Source of the DNA: Mycobacterium xenopi
GTDB taxonomy: Bacteria > Actinomycetota > Actinomycetes > Mycobacteriales > Mycobacteriaceae
Assembly (NCBI RefSeq): GCF_009936235.1
Contig: NZ_AP022314.1
Coordinates: forward strand, 1,240,001 to 1,304,000
Reading direction: 5' to 3'
DNA length: 64,000 nt
Shown here: one piece after another, positions 9,560 to 17,392 of the stretch
Numbering within the stretch: the first letter of the stretch is position 1
Layout of the letters: the number at the start of each line of letters is the position of its first letter
Notes under the pieces: model-generated
The model's input: only the letters and a program-made list of their open reading frames with translations
Database searches by the model: none
What the model was told of the DNA's origin: nothing
Program-made: the position numbers and the translations under genes

Positions 9560-10360
9560 CTACAGGTCCGGGATCGAGAGGTCGAGGTTGGGGAAGGTGA
9601 GGCCGCCGTCGACCTCGAGGATCTTGCCGGTCAAAAAGCCACCGGCCGGAGAAGCCAAATACACTGCGGCGGCAGCGATGTCGGCGGGGTCGCCGAGGCG
9701 GCGCAGGGGTGTCGCCTGTTCCATCGGTCTTCGCAGCTCCTCGTTGGAGGCCACCACGTCCAGGGCCGAGGTGACGATTGAGCCCGGCGCGATGGCGTTG
9801 ACCCGGATGCGTGGGCACAGATCCAGCGCGGCCAGCCGGGTGTAGTGGGTCAGCGCGGCTTTCGCGGTGCCGTAGGCGGCGAAACCTCGTCCGGCCAGTC
9901 GGCCCATGGTCGAGGTGATGTTGATGATGCTGCCGCCGCCGGAGTGTTCCAGCATCAGCGGCGCCGCCGCGGTGGTCAACGCGTGCGCGGTCGCGACGTT
10001 GAAGGTGAACGCGTCTTTGAGGTCTTTGGTCGACGTGGTCAGCAGCGTGTTGGGCATGGTGCCGCCGACGTTGTTGACGACGATGTCTAGTTTCCCGAAC
10101 GCGTCGACGGCCTGGCCGGCCAGCTGCGCGGTCGCCTCCGGGTGGGCCAGGTCGGCGGCCACCACGTGAGCACGCCGCCCGGTCCCACGCACCTGCTCAG
10201 CGACCGCCTCGAGCTGGGATTGCGTTCGGGACGCGATGACGACGTCGGCGCCCACCTCGGCGAACGCTACGGCGATGGCCGCACCCAATCCGCGACCGGC
10301 GCCGGTGACGATGGCGACTTTGTCGTCGAGTCGAAAGCTGTCAAGGATCACGGGCGACAC
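9560..10360 (-). CDS. Short-chain dehydrogenase/reductase (Rv0927c-like)
   Basis: A 266-residue classical SDR. The cofactor motif is [12 protein letters not shown], the structural motif VVNNVGG, the catalytic Ser in IINITSTMG, and the catalytic pair in YGTAKAAL. The Asp/Arg pattern after beta-2 ([10 protein letters not shown]) suggests NADP preference. The ATG at 10360 follows a 33-bp gap that holds a KstR-like palindrome at 10383-10396, making this the first gene of a putative unit with the Rv0926c-like gene and mntH. The substrate is unidentified. Confidence 0.9.
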   Translation of the reverse strand: MSPVILDSFRLDDKVAIVTGAGRGLGAAIAVAFAEVGADVVIASRTQSQLEAVAEQVRGTGRRAHVVAADLAHPEATAQLAGQAVDAFGKLDIVVNNVGGTMPNTLLTTSTKDLKDAFTFNVATAHALTTAAAPLMLEHSGGGSIINITSTMGRLAGRGFAAYGTAKAALTHYTRLAALDLCPRIRVNAIAPGSIVTSALDVVASNEELRRPMEQATPLRRLGDPADIAAAAVYLASPAGGFLTGKILEVDGGLTFPNLDLSIPDL

Positions 10361-10382
10361 CGTAACAGGATTGGCCGCTTTC

Positions 10383-10396
10383 TGGAACGTGTTCTA
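10383..10396 (-). promoter_or_regulatory. KstR-like operator upstream of the SDR gene
   Basis: On the minus strand the site reads TAGAACACGTTCCA. This fits the published mycobacterial KstR consensus TNNAACANGTTNTA at all fixed positions except one. It lies 23-36 bp upstream of the SDR ATG and overlaps the stop codon of the RsbU-like gene. KstR represses cholesterol catabolism genes in mycobacteria. The match is by eye. Confidence 0.5.
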
Positions 10397-12610
10397 ATTC
10401 GACTCCGCCGGCGGTAGCCGAAAGCTCATCGTGATCGTCGTTCCCGATTCACCGCTGTCCAGCTCAACCCGGTCACTGACCGCGTTGATCAATTTCAGGC
10501 CCTGCCCGCGACGCCCGGGCTCCGGCGGCGGTGTCTTCCAGGAGCCGGAGTCGGCGACCCGCGCGCGGATTTCGCCGCCGGCGATGTCGACGTCGACGCG
10601 CACCTGTCCGGTGCTCAGTCCCTGATACGCATGTTCGGCGCTGTTGGCGCACGCCTCGTAGACGGCGAGCACGACATCGGCGATCAGCGGCCCTGGGACG
10701 GCGCACGACTCAAGCCACGCCGTGAGCCGATCCCGCACGCCGGCCAGCTCCGCTGCGGCGGCACCGGTTTCGAGTCGCAGCGCCGCCTGGGGGCGCCGGT
10801 ACACCACCATGGCGACGTCGTCGTCGTATCCGGCTGCCGGGGCCAGCTCACGCACCACCGCGTCGGCGAGATGGTCGACGGGCAAATCCCTGTTGTCCGT
10901 CAACACCTTGGCCACGCGTGCGATCCCGGCATCGATCGGCTCGTGTTTGCGTTCGACAAGGCCGTCGGTGAACACGATCAGCGTCGAGCCGGGCGGCAAC
11001 GCCTGGGAGGCTTGCGGCCGGGGGTGATCGCGGTGCACCGCCAGCGGCACCGACCGGGCCTCGGCCAGCAACGTTGTCCCGGCGTCCGGCGTCGCGAACA
11101 GCGCCGGCATGTGACCTGCGCTGCTGTAGCGCAGCACCCCGGTTTCGGTGTCGAGGATGCCCAAGAACACCGTCGTGCAGTACGCGCCCGGAATCACCTC
11201 AGCCGCCGCGTCGAGGTCTTCGAGCAGCAACGCGGGTTCGGCTCCGGTCAGCAACAGAGCACGCGCCGAGCTGCGCAACTGACCCATCACCGCGGCGGCG
11301 GGCAGGCCGCGGCCCACGCAGTCACCCACCACGATGCCGATTCGGCCCTCGCCAAGCGACAGCACGTCGTACCAGTCGCCGCCGATCTCCAGCGGCGGGA
11401 CAGCGGGCTCGTAACGAACCGCGAAACCGGCCGGAGGCTGCATGCTCGGCAGCATCGCGCGCTGCAACGTCAGCGAAGTGTTGCGGGCGGTTTCGAACTG
11501 CCGCACATGCTGTATCGCCAGGCCGAGGTGACCGACGAGCACGGTGACCAGCAGCCGATCCTCCGCGCTGATCCAGCGGGGTACCCGCAGCTCCAACCAC
11601 AGCGCGACGTCGCCGGCACCGGAGAGCACCGCGATGACACCGCGTGACTTGCCCGGCGTATCGGCCCATTCGACCGTCTGGACGGTCAGCGGCAGTTGAT
11701 GCCGCGCCGTTTCAAACGTCTGGCGCAGCAACGGATCGAGCTCGCGCCAGCTCGACTCGGCCGGCTCGCCGGCTACTCGAATGGTGGGCTCGCCGCCGTT
11801 GGTCGGCCACATGACCGCGATCACCCGCTGCACATCGAGAGCCATCCGGCATTCGTCGAGGGTGATCGAGAGCACCTCGTCGACGTTTTTGGCCACGCTC
11901 ACGGCCGTCGCTAGCCGCAACACCGCGCTCTCGCGCGCCGCGAAGGCCCGCTGCGCGGTGATGTCGCGAATGGTCCCGACGTACACGTCTTTTTCGGCAG
12001 CGTATTCGGCCACCGCATTGATGCTTACCGCTACCCACGTCAGGTGGCCGTCGCGATGCCGGATCGGCGTCTCGTAGGCCACGCTGCCGCCTTGGACCAG
12101 CAGGGCTTGCTGGTGATTGGCCGCTTTGCGGTCGACCAACCACGGGTGCGGCCACTGATAGGGCAAACCGTCGGCGGTGTAGCCCGTGATTTCGGCGAAC
12201 GCGTCGTTGATCTCGATGACTGCGCCCCGGTGATCGGCCACGAAGAACCCCTCCTGCAAAGAGTTCACCAACGCGCTGCGGAACTCGTCGCGGTCGGCGA
12301 GCCGGTCGGCGCGGGCTCGCTGTTCCTCGTAACGCCTTGCGCTGTCGAGGAATCCGCGAGTCGCGACGTCGAGGGCAGCAAGCGTCTGCAGCAAGAATTG
12401 CAGTGCGGCGGGCGCGTCGAAGTGCGAGTTCTTCGACAGTTCTTCGACCAGCTGGAAGTGGTTCTCGATGATGTCGAGCATGCTGATCCGGTCCTGCAGC
12501 GCTTGGCGGCCCAGCTCGTGGCCGACGGCCAGGCTGGCTTCGCCGCGTTCCTGCAGGTGGGCGCGCAGCGCGTCGGCATAACGGGCGTGAAACTCCGCCG
12601 GGTCGGTCAT
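10394..12610 (-). CDS. RsbU-like PP2C phosphatase with PAS, GAF and anti-sigma kinase domains
   Basis: A 738-residue multidomain regulator. In order: a helical RsbU_N-like region (1-105), a PAS domain (about 110-225, with GFFVADHRGAVIEINDAFAE and VGTIRDITAQR), a GAF domain (about 235-375), a SpoIIE/PP2C phosphatase (about 385-605, metal-ligand motifs IGGDWYD, VVGDCVGRGLPAA and VFTDGLVERK), and a C-terminal HATPase of anti-sigma-kinase type (N-box EACANSAEHAY, then GRRGQGLKLINAV). It resembles M. tuberculosis Rv1364c without the STAS domain. It overlaps the RsbX-like gene by 4 bp (ATGA) and is the output end of the rsbRSTX set. It likely dephosphorylates an anti-anti-sigma factor, with the RsfB-like neighbour as candidate. 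Confidence 0.88.
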   Translation of the reverse strand: MTDPAEFHARYADALRAHLQERGEASLAVGHELGRQALQDRISMLDIIENHFQLVEELSKNSHFDAPAALQFLLQTLAALDVATRGFLDSARRYEEQRARADRLADRDEFRSALVNSLQEGFFVADHRGAVIEINDAFAEITGYTADGLPYQWPHPWLVDRKAANHQQALLVQGGSVAYETPIRHRDGHLTWVAVSINAVAEYAAEKDVYVGTIRDITAQRAFAARESAVLRLATAVSVAKNVDEVLSITLDECRMALDVQRVIAVMWPTNGGEPTIRVAGEPAESSWRELDPLLRQTFETARHQLPLTVQTVEWADTPGKSRGVIAVLSGAGDVALWLELRVPRWISAEDRLLVTVLVGHLGLAIQHVRQFETARNTSLTLQRAMLPSMQPPAGFAVRYEPAVPPLEIGGDWYDVLSLGEGRIGIVVGDCVGRGLPAAAVMGQLRSSARALLLTGAEPALLLEDLDAAAEVIPGAYCTTVFLGILDTETGVLRYSSAGHMPALFATPDAGTTLLAEARSVPLAVHRDHPRPQASQALPPGSTLIVFTDGLVERKHEPIDAGIARVAKVLTDNRDLPVDHLADAVVRELAPAAGYDDDVAMVVYRRPQAALRLETGAAAAELAGVRDRLTAWLESCAVPGPLIADVVLAVYEACANSAEHAYQGLSTGQVRVDVDIAGGEIRARVADSGSWKTPPPEPGRRGQGLKLINAVSDRVELDSGESGTTITMSFRLPPAESN

Positions 12611-13233
12611 GGCGGGAAGCCTCGGTGTCGCGCGGCAAGCACCAGTGCGTCGTCGGTATTCTTGCCGTGCCTATCCAAAATCCGCTCAGTGATCGTCGTT
12701 GCCGATGCGGCGAAATCGATGCTGTCGAGGTGGTTTTCGTCAATACCGTCACTGGCGATGATCAGCAGATCGCCGGGGCGAATCGAAACCGGTTGAAGCG
12801 GCGGGATTTCTGGTAGCCGGTAGCCCACGATGCCACCGGAAAGACGTGCGCTGGAGCGGACGTCGATGCCGCTGGGCGCCTTGGCCACCAGGTTGGCGGC
12901 GACGTTTCCCACTCCGGTCCAGTGCAGCACGCTGGCCTCGAAATCGATCCTCGCCAACGTCATGGCGACGCCTCTGGTGTCCGCCAAGGCGTGGTGGCAA
13001 AGCTGGACCAAGGCTTCGAGCGGCTCGGCGGGCGAACCGCGCAGCACCTCCACGGCACGCGACGCCGCGGCGGCGGCTTCGGTGCCGTGACCGAGCCCGT
13101 CCAGCACGGCGAACAGGGCGGCATCATCGCCGAGTTCGACCGCCACCTGATGGTCTCCGCAAACTTGCTCTCCCGGTCGTGGGCGTCCCGCTGCCGCCCA
13201 CTCGATCGGCCCCAGTCGACCGTGTTCACGCAC
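12607..13233 (-). CDS. RsbX-like PP2C serine phosphatase
   Basis: A 208-residue single-domain PP2C/SpoIIE-type phosphatase like RsbX, which resets the stressosome by dephosphorylating RsbR and RsbS. Metal-site Asp residues are in FAVLDGLGHGTEA and IIASDGIDENH; the Gly-rich HWTGVGNVAANL is also typical. The start overlaps the end of the rsbT-like gene by 8 bp and its stop overlaps the rsbU-like start by 4 bp, so translation is probably coupled. No sensor domain is present. Confidence 0.85.
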   Translation of the reverse strand: MREHGRLGPIEWAAAGRPRPGEQVCGDHQVAVELGDDAALFAVLDGLGHGTEAAAAASRAVEVLRGSPAEPLEALVQLCHHALADTRGVAMTLARIDFEASVLHWTGVGNVAANLVAKAPSGIDVRSSARLSGGIVGYRLPEIPPLQPVSIRPGDLLIIASDGIDENHLDSIDFAASATTITERILDRHGKNTDDALVLAARHRGFPP

Positions 13234-13648
13234 CGGCCGGAACCCATTTCCACATTTCGACGAGTGTTCCCCGACCCGGCGTGGATTCCACGATCAACCG
13301 GTCCATCAGGCGGCGCGCACCGGGCAGGCCCAGCCCTAGCCCGCGGCCGGTCGAATAGCCGTCCTCGAGCGCCCGGTCGACGTCGGTGATCCCCGGGCCT
13401 TCGTCTTCGGCGCGCACCACGAGCGCGGTTCGGCCGTCCCGATCCTGGACGGCAAGCCGAATCGTCCCGCTACCGGCGTAGCTGGTGATGTTGCGGGCGA
13501 TTTCGGAGATCGCGGTGGCGATCATGGTGACGTCGGTTAACGAGAACCCGAGATCACGGGCGAGTTTATGCACTGCCTGACGTGCGGCGACGATGTCATC
13601 GGGATGGCCCACGTCCACGACGATCTCATCCGCCACTGTCGCGTCCAA
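13226..13648 (-). CDS. RsbT-like switch serine kinase (GHKL ATPase)
   Basis: A 140-residue HATPase of the RsbT class. The N-box is ISEIARNITSYAGSG, G1 is AEDEGPGITD and the G2/lid is TGRGLGLGLPGARRLMD. RsbT phosphorylates RsbS and RsbR on stress, leaves the stressosome and activates RsbU. The gene overlaps the rsbS-like end by 23 bp and the rsbX-like start by 8 bp, which keeps the canonical R-S-T order. Confidence rests on the RsbT-type G2 box and the gene order; a generic anti-sigma factor of the same fold is the alternative. Confidence 0.9.
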   Translation of the reverse strand: MDATVADEIVVDVGHPDDIVAARQAVHKLARDLGFSLTDVTMIATAISEIARNITSYAGSGTIRLAVQDRDGRTALVVRAEDEGPGITDVDRALEDGYSTGRGLGLGLPGARRLMDRLIVESTPGRGTLVEMWKWVPAGA

Positions 13649-14015
13649 TGGTCGCTCTTCGGCGCGCGAGCCGTCCGTTCAGCAGGGCCAGTCCCTCTTC
13701 GAGGTCCAGCGCGGTGTGCATACCGTCGAAGGCGAGCCCAAGCTGCACCATCGCAAAGGCGACCTCGGGTTGCAGGCCGACGATCACGGTGTCAGCGCCG
13801 CGCAGCCGGGTCATGTGCGCGATCGTGCGCAGTGACCGGGCGGCGAAGGAGTCCATCACGTCGATCGCGGTGACGTCGACGATGATGCCCTGCGCCCGGA
13901 ACCGATTGACCCGTTCCATGAGGTCCTGCCGCAGCCGCTCGGTGTCGGAGTCGGTGAGCGCGGCTTGGACCGTGGCGATCAGAATCGCGCCCTGCTTCAG
14001 GATGGGTACTGGCAT
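13626..14015 (-). CDS. RsbS-like STAS protein (stressosome scaffold)
   Basis: A 129-residue single STAS domain. The phosphorylation site MDSFAARSLRTIAHM keeps the Ser equivalent to Bacillus subtilis RsbS Ser59, and the N-terminus PVPILKQGAILIATVQAAL is typical of RsbS. With RsbR it would form the stressosome core that sequesters RsbT. It is preceded 34 bp upstream by rsbR and overlaps rsbT. Confidence 0.9.
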   Translation of the reverse strand: MPVPILKQGAILIATVQAALTDSDTERLRQDLMERVNRFRAQGIIVDVTAIDVMDSFAARSLRTIAHMTRLRGADTVIVGLQPEVAFAMVQLGLAFDGMHTALDLEEGLALLNGRLARRRATIGRDSGG

Positions 14016-14049
14016 GCGAAACTCCCAGTAACCCCCGTGGAATTCACCG

Positions 14050-14952
14050 TTATCCGCTCTGTTCGCCGGTGCGGGTCACTTCGTAGCCCAGCAGGCGTTC
14101 CGCCTCCTCGATACCGCCCTGCAGGTCGCCGACCGCGTTCATCTTCGACAGGTCTAGCCCGATCGTCACCAACGTCAGCGCGATCTCCGACGAAAGCCCG
14201 GTGATGATCACGCTCGCACCCATCAGCCCCGACGCGTCGACGGTCTGCACCAGGTGATTGGCCACGGTGGAGTCGATGGTCGGCACACCGGTGATGTCGA
14301 TGACCACGACCTTGGCGCGGTTGTTGCGAATGGCCCGCAACAGCTGTTCGGTGAGTTGCCGGGCGCGCTGGCTGTCGAGAACACCGATGATCGGCAGGAT
14401 CAGCAGTTGCTCGCGGACTTGGAGCACCGGGGTGGACAGCTCGCGGATCGCCTCCTGCTGCTGGCGGATGATCCGCTCGCGTTCCTGCACGAAGCTGACC
14501 GCCACCGTGTTGGCGATGCGGTTGGCGGCCGGCTCGTAGGCGTCGAGCACCCGGTTGAGCAGGTCGAAGTCCGATTGGTATTTCTCGAACAGCGAGCGCG
14601 CGAGCACGTCACGCAATAGCAGCACGATGCCGACGACTTCGTCGGTCTCCACGCCCCGCGGGATGATCCGCTCGGACAGGTCGCGGGCGTAGGCCTGCAG
14701 CGCTTCGACGCTTCCGGTCTCGAGCACCTCGACGTAGTTGTCGTAGACGGCGGTGGCTTCCGAGAACAGCTCCTCCGGCGTCATCGCGGTGAGCAGTTCG
14801 GCCTCGGTGATCCGGCGCGCCCACTCTTCGCGTAGCGCGGTTCGGTTTTGGCGCAAGTGCTGGACCAGCTGTGGCAGCAGACCCTCGCTGGAGATACCGG
14901 CTGCCTGGGTGGCGGCGGCGGTGGTCGCCAAGTCTGTCGGAGAATCAGACAT
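14050..14952 (-). CDS. RsbR-like stressosome sensor
   Basis: A 300-residue RsbR paralogue. It has an N-terminal all-helical, globin-like sensor region (about 20-160, predicted from the long amphipathic stretches and NRIANTVAVSFVQERERII), a coiled linker, and a C-terminal STAS domain (about 180-295). The two RsbT target sites are recognisable: GVPTIDSTVANHL, with Ser-Thr at the position of B. subtilis Thr171, and SSEIALTLVTIG, keeping the Thr205 equivalent. It is the first gene of the module and reads away from the RsfB-like gene across a 165-bp divergent gap. The stimulus is unknown. Confidence 0.9.
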   Translation of the reverse strand: MSDSPTDLATTAAATQAAGISSEGLLPQLVQHLRQNRTALREEWARRITEAELLTAMTPEELFSEATAVYDNYVEVLETGSVEALQAYARDLSERIIPRGVETDEVVGIVLLLRDVLARSLFEKYQSDFDLLNRVLDAYEPAANRIANTVAVSFVQERERIIRQQQEAIRELSTPVLQVREQLLILPIIGVLDSQRARQLTEQLLRAIRNNRAKVVVIDITGVPTIDSTVANHLVQTVDASGLMGASVIITGLSSEIALTLVTIGLDLSKMNAVGDLQGGIEEAERLLGYEVTRTGEQSG

Positions 14953-14984
14953 CTAACCTCCCGGCATCCGCTCGCTGCGCAAAA

Positions 14985-15014
14985 CCTCAAGCCCCTGCAG
15001 AGAGTAGCTTGAGG
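14985..15014. promoter_or_regulatory. Perfect inverted repeat in the rsbR / rsfB-like divergent gap
   Basis: CCTCAAGC and GCTTGAGG (8 bp each, no mismatch) are separated by 14 bp. The repeat begins 33 bp upstream of the rsbR ATG and about 100 bp upstream of the rsfB-like start. It could be a dimeric repressor site or a hairpin in the rsbR 5' leader. I could not find a convincing SigF-type promoter (GGTTT and GGGTA boxes) here. Confidence 0.4.
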
Positions 15015-15117
15015 ACCGGCGGCGGATCTGCTGAAGTATGATTTTTCCGCTGCGAAACCACGGATTAGGCTCGGACCGTTCAGCAAAGAGCGATCGACCG
15101 CCGGATAAGGATGGCCG

Positions 15118-15486
15118 TTGTCTGCTACGGATCCGATCTCCATCTCGATTGGGAATCGCGACGGCGTCGTCGTGCTCGCTGTGGCCGGTGAAGTCGATCT
15201 GGTCACCATCCCCGCCCTGGAAGACGCCATCAGTAGTGTGATCGCCGACAATCCGGCGGGACTGGTCATCGACCTCACCGCGGTCGAATTCCTGGCGTCG
15301 GCCGGCCTTCGGCTACTGGCCGCCACCCATGAGGAAGTCAGCAAATCAGCGCCGTTCGCGGTCGTGGCCCGCGGCCCGGCGACCAGGCGGCCGATTCAGC
15401 TGACCGGACTCGACGAGGCTTTTCCGCTGTACCAGACGCTGGAGGACGCGTTAACCGACGTGCGCGACGGCAAGCTCAAACGCTGA
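15118..15486 (+). CDS. RsfB-like anti-anti-sigma factor (STAS)
   Basis: A 122-residue STAS protein closely resembling M. tuberculosis RsfB (Rv3687c). The phospho-acceptor region is VIDLTAVEFLASAGLRLLA, with the Ser of SAGL in the usual SpoIIAA position. It would free a stress sigma factor by binding its anti-sigma partner when dephosphorylated. The start is a TTG at 15118, chosen because an AAGGA ribosome site lies about 6 bp upstream and the protein then begins with SATDPISI as in RsfB. It is divergent from the stressosome operon whose RsbU-like phosphatase may act on it, and convergent with ku (12-bp gap). Confidence 0.88.
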   Translation: MSATDPISISIGNRDGVVVLAVAGEVDLVTIPALEDAISSVIADNPAGLVIDLTAVEFLASAGLRLLAATHEEVSKSAPFAVVARGPATRRPIQLTGLDEAFPLYQTLEDALTDVRDGKLKR

Positions 15487-15498
15487 CGCGCGACGTAT

Positions 15499-16428
15499 CT
15501 AGGACCGAGTTCCAGCTTTGGCGCGCGGCTTTTTCGCCGGTGCCTTCTTGGCAGGCGCTTTTTTGGCCGTCGTCTTGGCGGCCTTCTTCGCCGGGGCCTT
15601 CTTGGCGGCCGTCTTTTCCGCGGGTGGTTTTCCGTCGCCGGAACGCGCCTTCACACTGGCTTCCAGCTTGGCCAGCAGATCGGATACGTCTTCGGTCTCG
15701 TCTAGTTCGGTCGGCTGCTCTTCAGCTGTAAACGCTTGGCCGCCTTGCAGTTTGGCTTCGACTAGCTCGCGCAGCTGCTCCTGGTAGTCGTCGTGGTAGC
15801 GGTCGGGATTGAAATCCACGGCCATCGACTCGACCACCTGTCCCGCCATTTTGAGCTCCGCGGGTTTGATTTCGACCTTCTTGTCGAGCACCGGGAAGTC
15901 GGGGTCACGGATCTCGTCGGGCCACAACAACGTGTGGACAACCATCACCTCACGCTTGCTGAAGTCCTTGACCCGCAACGCCGCAAGGCGTGTCTTGTTG
16001 CGCAGCGTGAAGTGCGCGATCGCTACCCGATCGGTCTCGGCGAGTGTTTTCGCCAGCAGCACATAGGATTTCGTGGTTTTCGAGTCTGGTTCCAAAAAAT
16101 AGCTGCGGTCATACATCATCGGGTCGAGATCGCCGGCTGGGACGAATTCGAGCACTTCGATTTCTCGGCTGCGCTCTTCCGGCAGCGTCGCGAGATCTTC
16201 GTCGGTGATCACCACCATCTGGCCGTCGTCGGATTCGTATGCCCTCGCCACATCGCGGTACTCGACGACTTCACCGCACACTTCGCACACCCGCTGGTAG
16301 CGGATCCGTCCGTTGTCCTTGGCGTGCACCTGATGGAACTTGATGTCGTGGTCCTCGGTGGCGCTGTACACCTTGACAGGGACGTTCACTAACCCGAAGG
16401 CGATCGAACCCTTCCAGATGGAACGCAT
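15499..16428 (-). CDS. ku: Non-homologous end-joining protein Ku
   Basis: A 309-residue bacterial Ku that binds DNA ends as a homodimer and recruits LigD. The core start is MRSIWKGSIAFGLVNVPVKV, with the zinc-ribbon-like CEVCGEVVEY and the C-terminal part LRELVEAKLQGG. The ATG at 16428 begins this conserved core; the longer upstream frame is Arg/Pro-rich. After about residue 265 comes a Lys/Ala/Pro tail with repeated KKAPAKK units, making it about 36 residues longer than M. tuberculosis Ku (273 residues as I recall). In M. tuberculosis ku and ligD are divergent neighbours; here about 6.7 kb separates them. Confidence 0.96.
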   Translation of the reverse strand: MRSIWKGSIAFGLVNVPVKVYSATEDHDIKFHQVHAKDNGRIRYQRVCEVCGEVVEYRDVARAYESDDGQMVVITDEDLATLPEERSREIEVLEFVPAGDLDPMMYDRSYFLEPDSKTTKSYVLLAKTLAETDRVAIAHFTLRNKTRLAALRVKDFSKREVMVVHTLLWPDEIRDPDFPVLDKKVEIKPAELKMAGQVVESMAVDFNPDRYHDDYQEQLRELVEAKLQGGQAFTAEEQPTELDETEDVSDLLAKLEASVKARSGDGKPPAEKTAAKKAPAKKAAKTTAKKAPAKKAPAKKPRAKAGTRS

Positions 16429-16465
16429 ACCGCCAGTATGCCCGCAGCAGCGGCCGACTAAGCGT

Positions 16466-17392
16466 CTAGCGCTGCTCGGCCGCGGCGTCCCGGGCCGCCG
16501 CGTCGGGCATATCAGCACCGGCACGGGCAACGGTCAACGCCGCTAGCACGGCCGCCGACTGCAGCGCCGCGGTCAGCGCGTCAACCCCGATCCTGCGTAG
16601 GCGCTCGCGCCGGTCAGCGCCCAACAGCCCGGATCGCCACAGCCAATCGATAAGGCCGACCATGAACGCGTCGCCGGCGCCCACCGTGTCCACCACCTCG
16701 ACCGGCCGCGCGGCCGCCTGCGCTCGGCCCGCTGCACACACCGCGAATGCGCCGCGCGCACCCGTCGTCACCGCCACGATCGACGGGCCCAGCGCCAACC
16801 AGGTCCGCGCGATCTGCTCTGGTGTGCGGCCGGGATCGACCCAGCGCAGGTCTTCCTCGCTGGCCTTCACGACGTCGCTGCGCTCGACGAGGCGCTCGAG
16901 CCGTTCGCGGGCCTCATCACGGTCGGTGATTAGCGCCGGTCGCACATTGGGATCCAACGTGACGGTGCCCGAAACCCGGTATGTGTCGACGAGCGCCGCC
17001 ACCGCCCGGCAGCCGGGCTCCCGCACGGCGGCGATGGAGCCGGTATGCACCACAACCGGTGGCGCTGCCGTCGGGATACCGGCAAGCTGCCAGTCGAGGT
17101 CGAACACGTAGTCGGCCAGCCCGCCGTCGGCTAGCCTCACCCGCGCGCTCGATGTCCTGGACGCAGCCGTGCTTCCTGGAAGGAGTTGTGCGCCTGAGGA
17201 TTTCACGTAGTCAGCGATTCGGCGGCCCTCCGGGTCGTCGGCGATGTGCGTCAGGAAGTCGACGGCATGGCCGAGCCGGGCCAATCCGACGGCGACGTTG
17301 AGCGGGCTGCCGCCGACATACTCCCCGGTGATTCGCCCGTCCCGCTCGACGACGTCGATCAACGCTTCCCCGATCACCAGTCCGCGGCTCAT
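16466..17392 (-). CDS. PfkB-family carbohydrate kinase (fructokinase-like)
   Basis: A 308-residue PfkB/ribokinase-family sugar kinase. The substrate motif is EYVGGSPLNVAVGLARLGH and the ATP/catalytic motif is VDTVGAGDAFMVGL with the catalytic Asp. The start ATG overlaps the TGA of the preceding mannitol-dehydrogenase gene (TGATG), so translation is likely coupled. In this setting it would phosphorylate the ketose (fructose or xylulose) made by the polyol dehydrogenases. It is the last gene of the polyol operon, 37 bp before the ku start on the same strand, so readthrough into ku is possible. Confidence 0.85.
   Translation of the reverse strand: MSRGLVIGEALIDVVERDGRITGEYVGGSPLNVAVGLARLGHAVDFLTHIADDPEGRRIADYVKSSGAQLLPGSTAASRTSSARVRLADGGLADYVFDLDWQLAGIPTAAPPVVVHTGSIAAVREPGCRAVAALVDTYRVSGTVTLDPNVRPALITDRDEARERLERLVERSDVVKASEEDLRWVDPGRTPEQIARTWLALGPSIVAVTTGARGAFAVCAAGRAQAAARPVEVVDTVGAGDAFMVGLIDWLWRSGLLGADRRERLRRIGVDALTAALQSAAVLAALTVARAGADMPDAAARDAAAEQR

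Noticed and set aside
14953..15117. SigF-type promoter for the stressosome or the RsfB-like gene
   Set aside because: GGTTT- and GGATT-like boxes occur, but none is followed at 15-17 bp by GGGTA on either strand.
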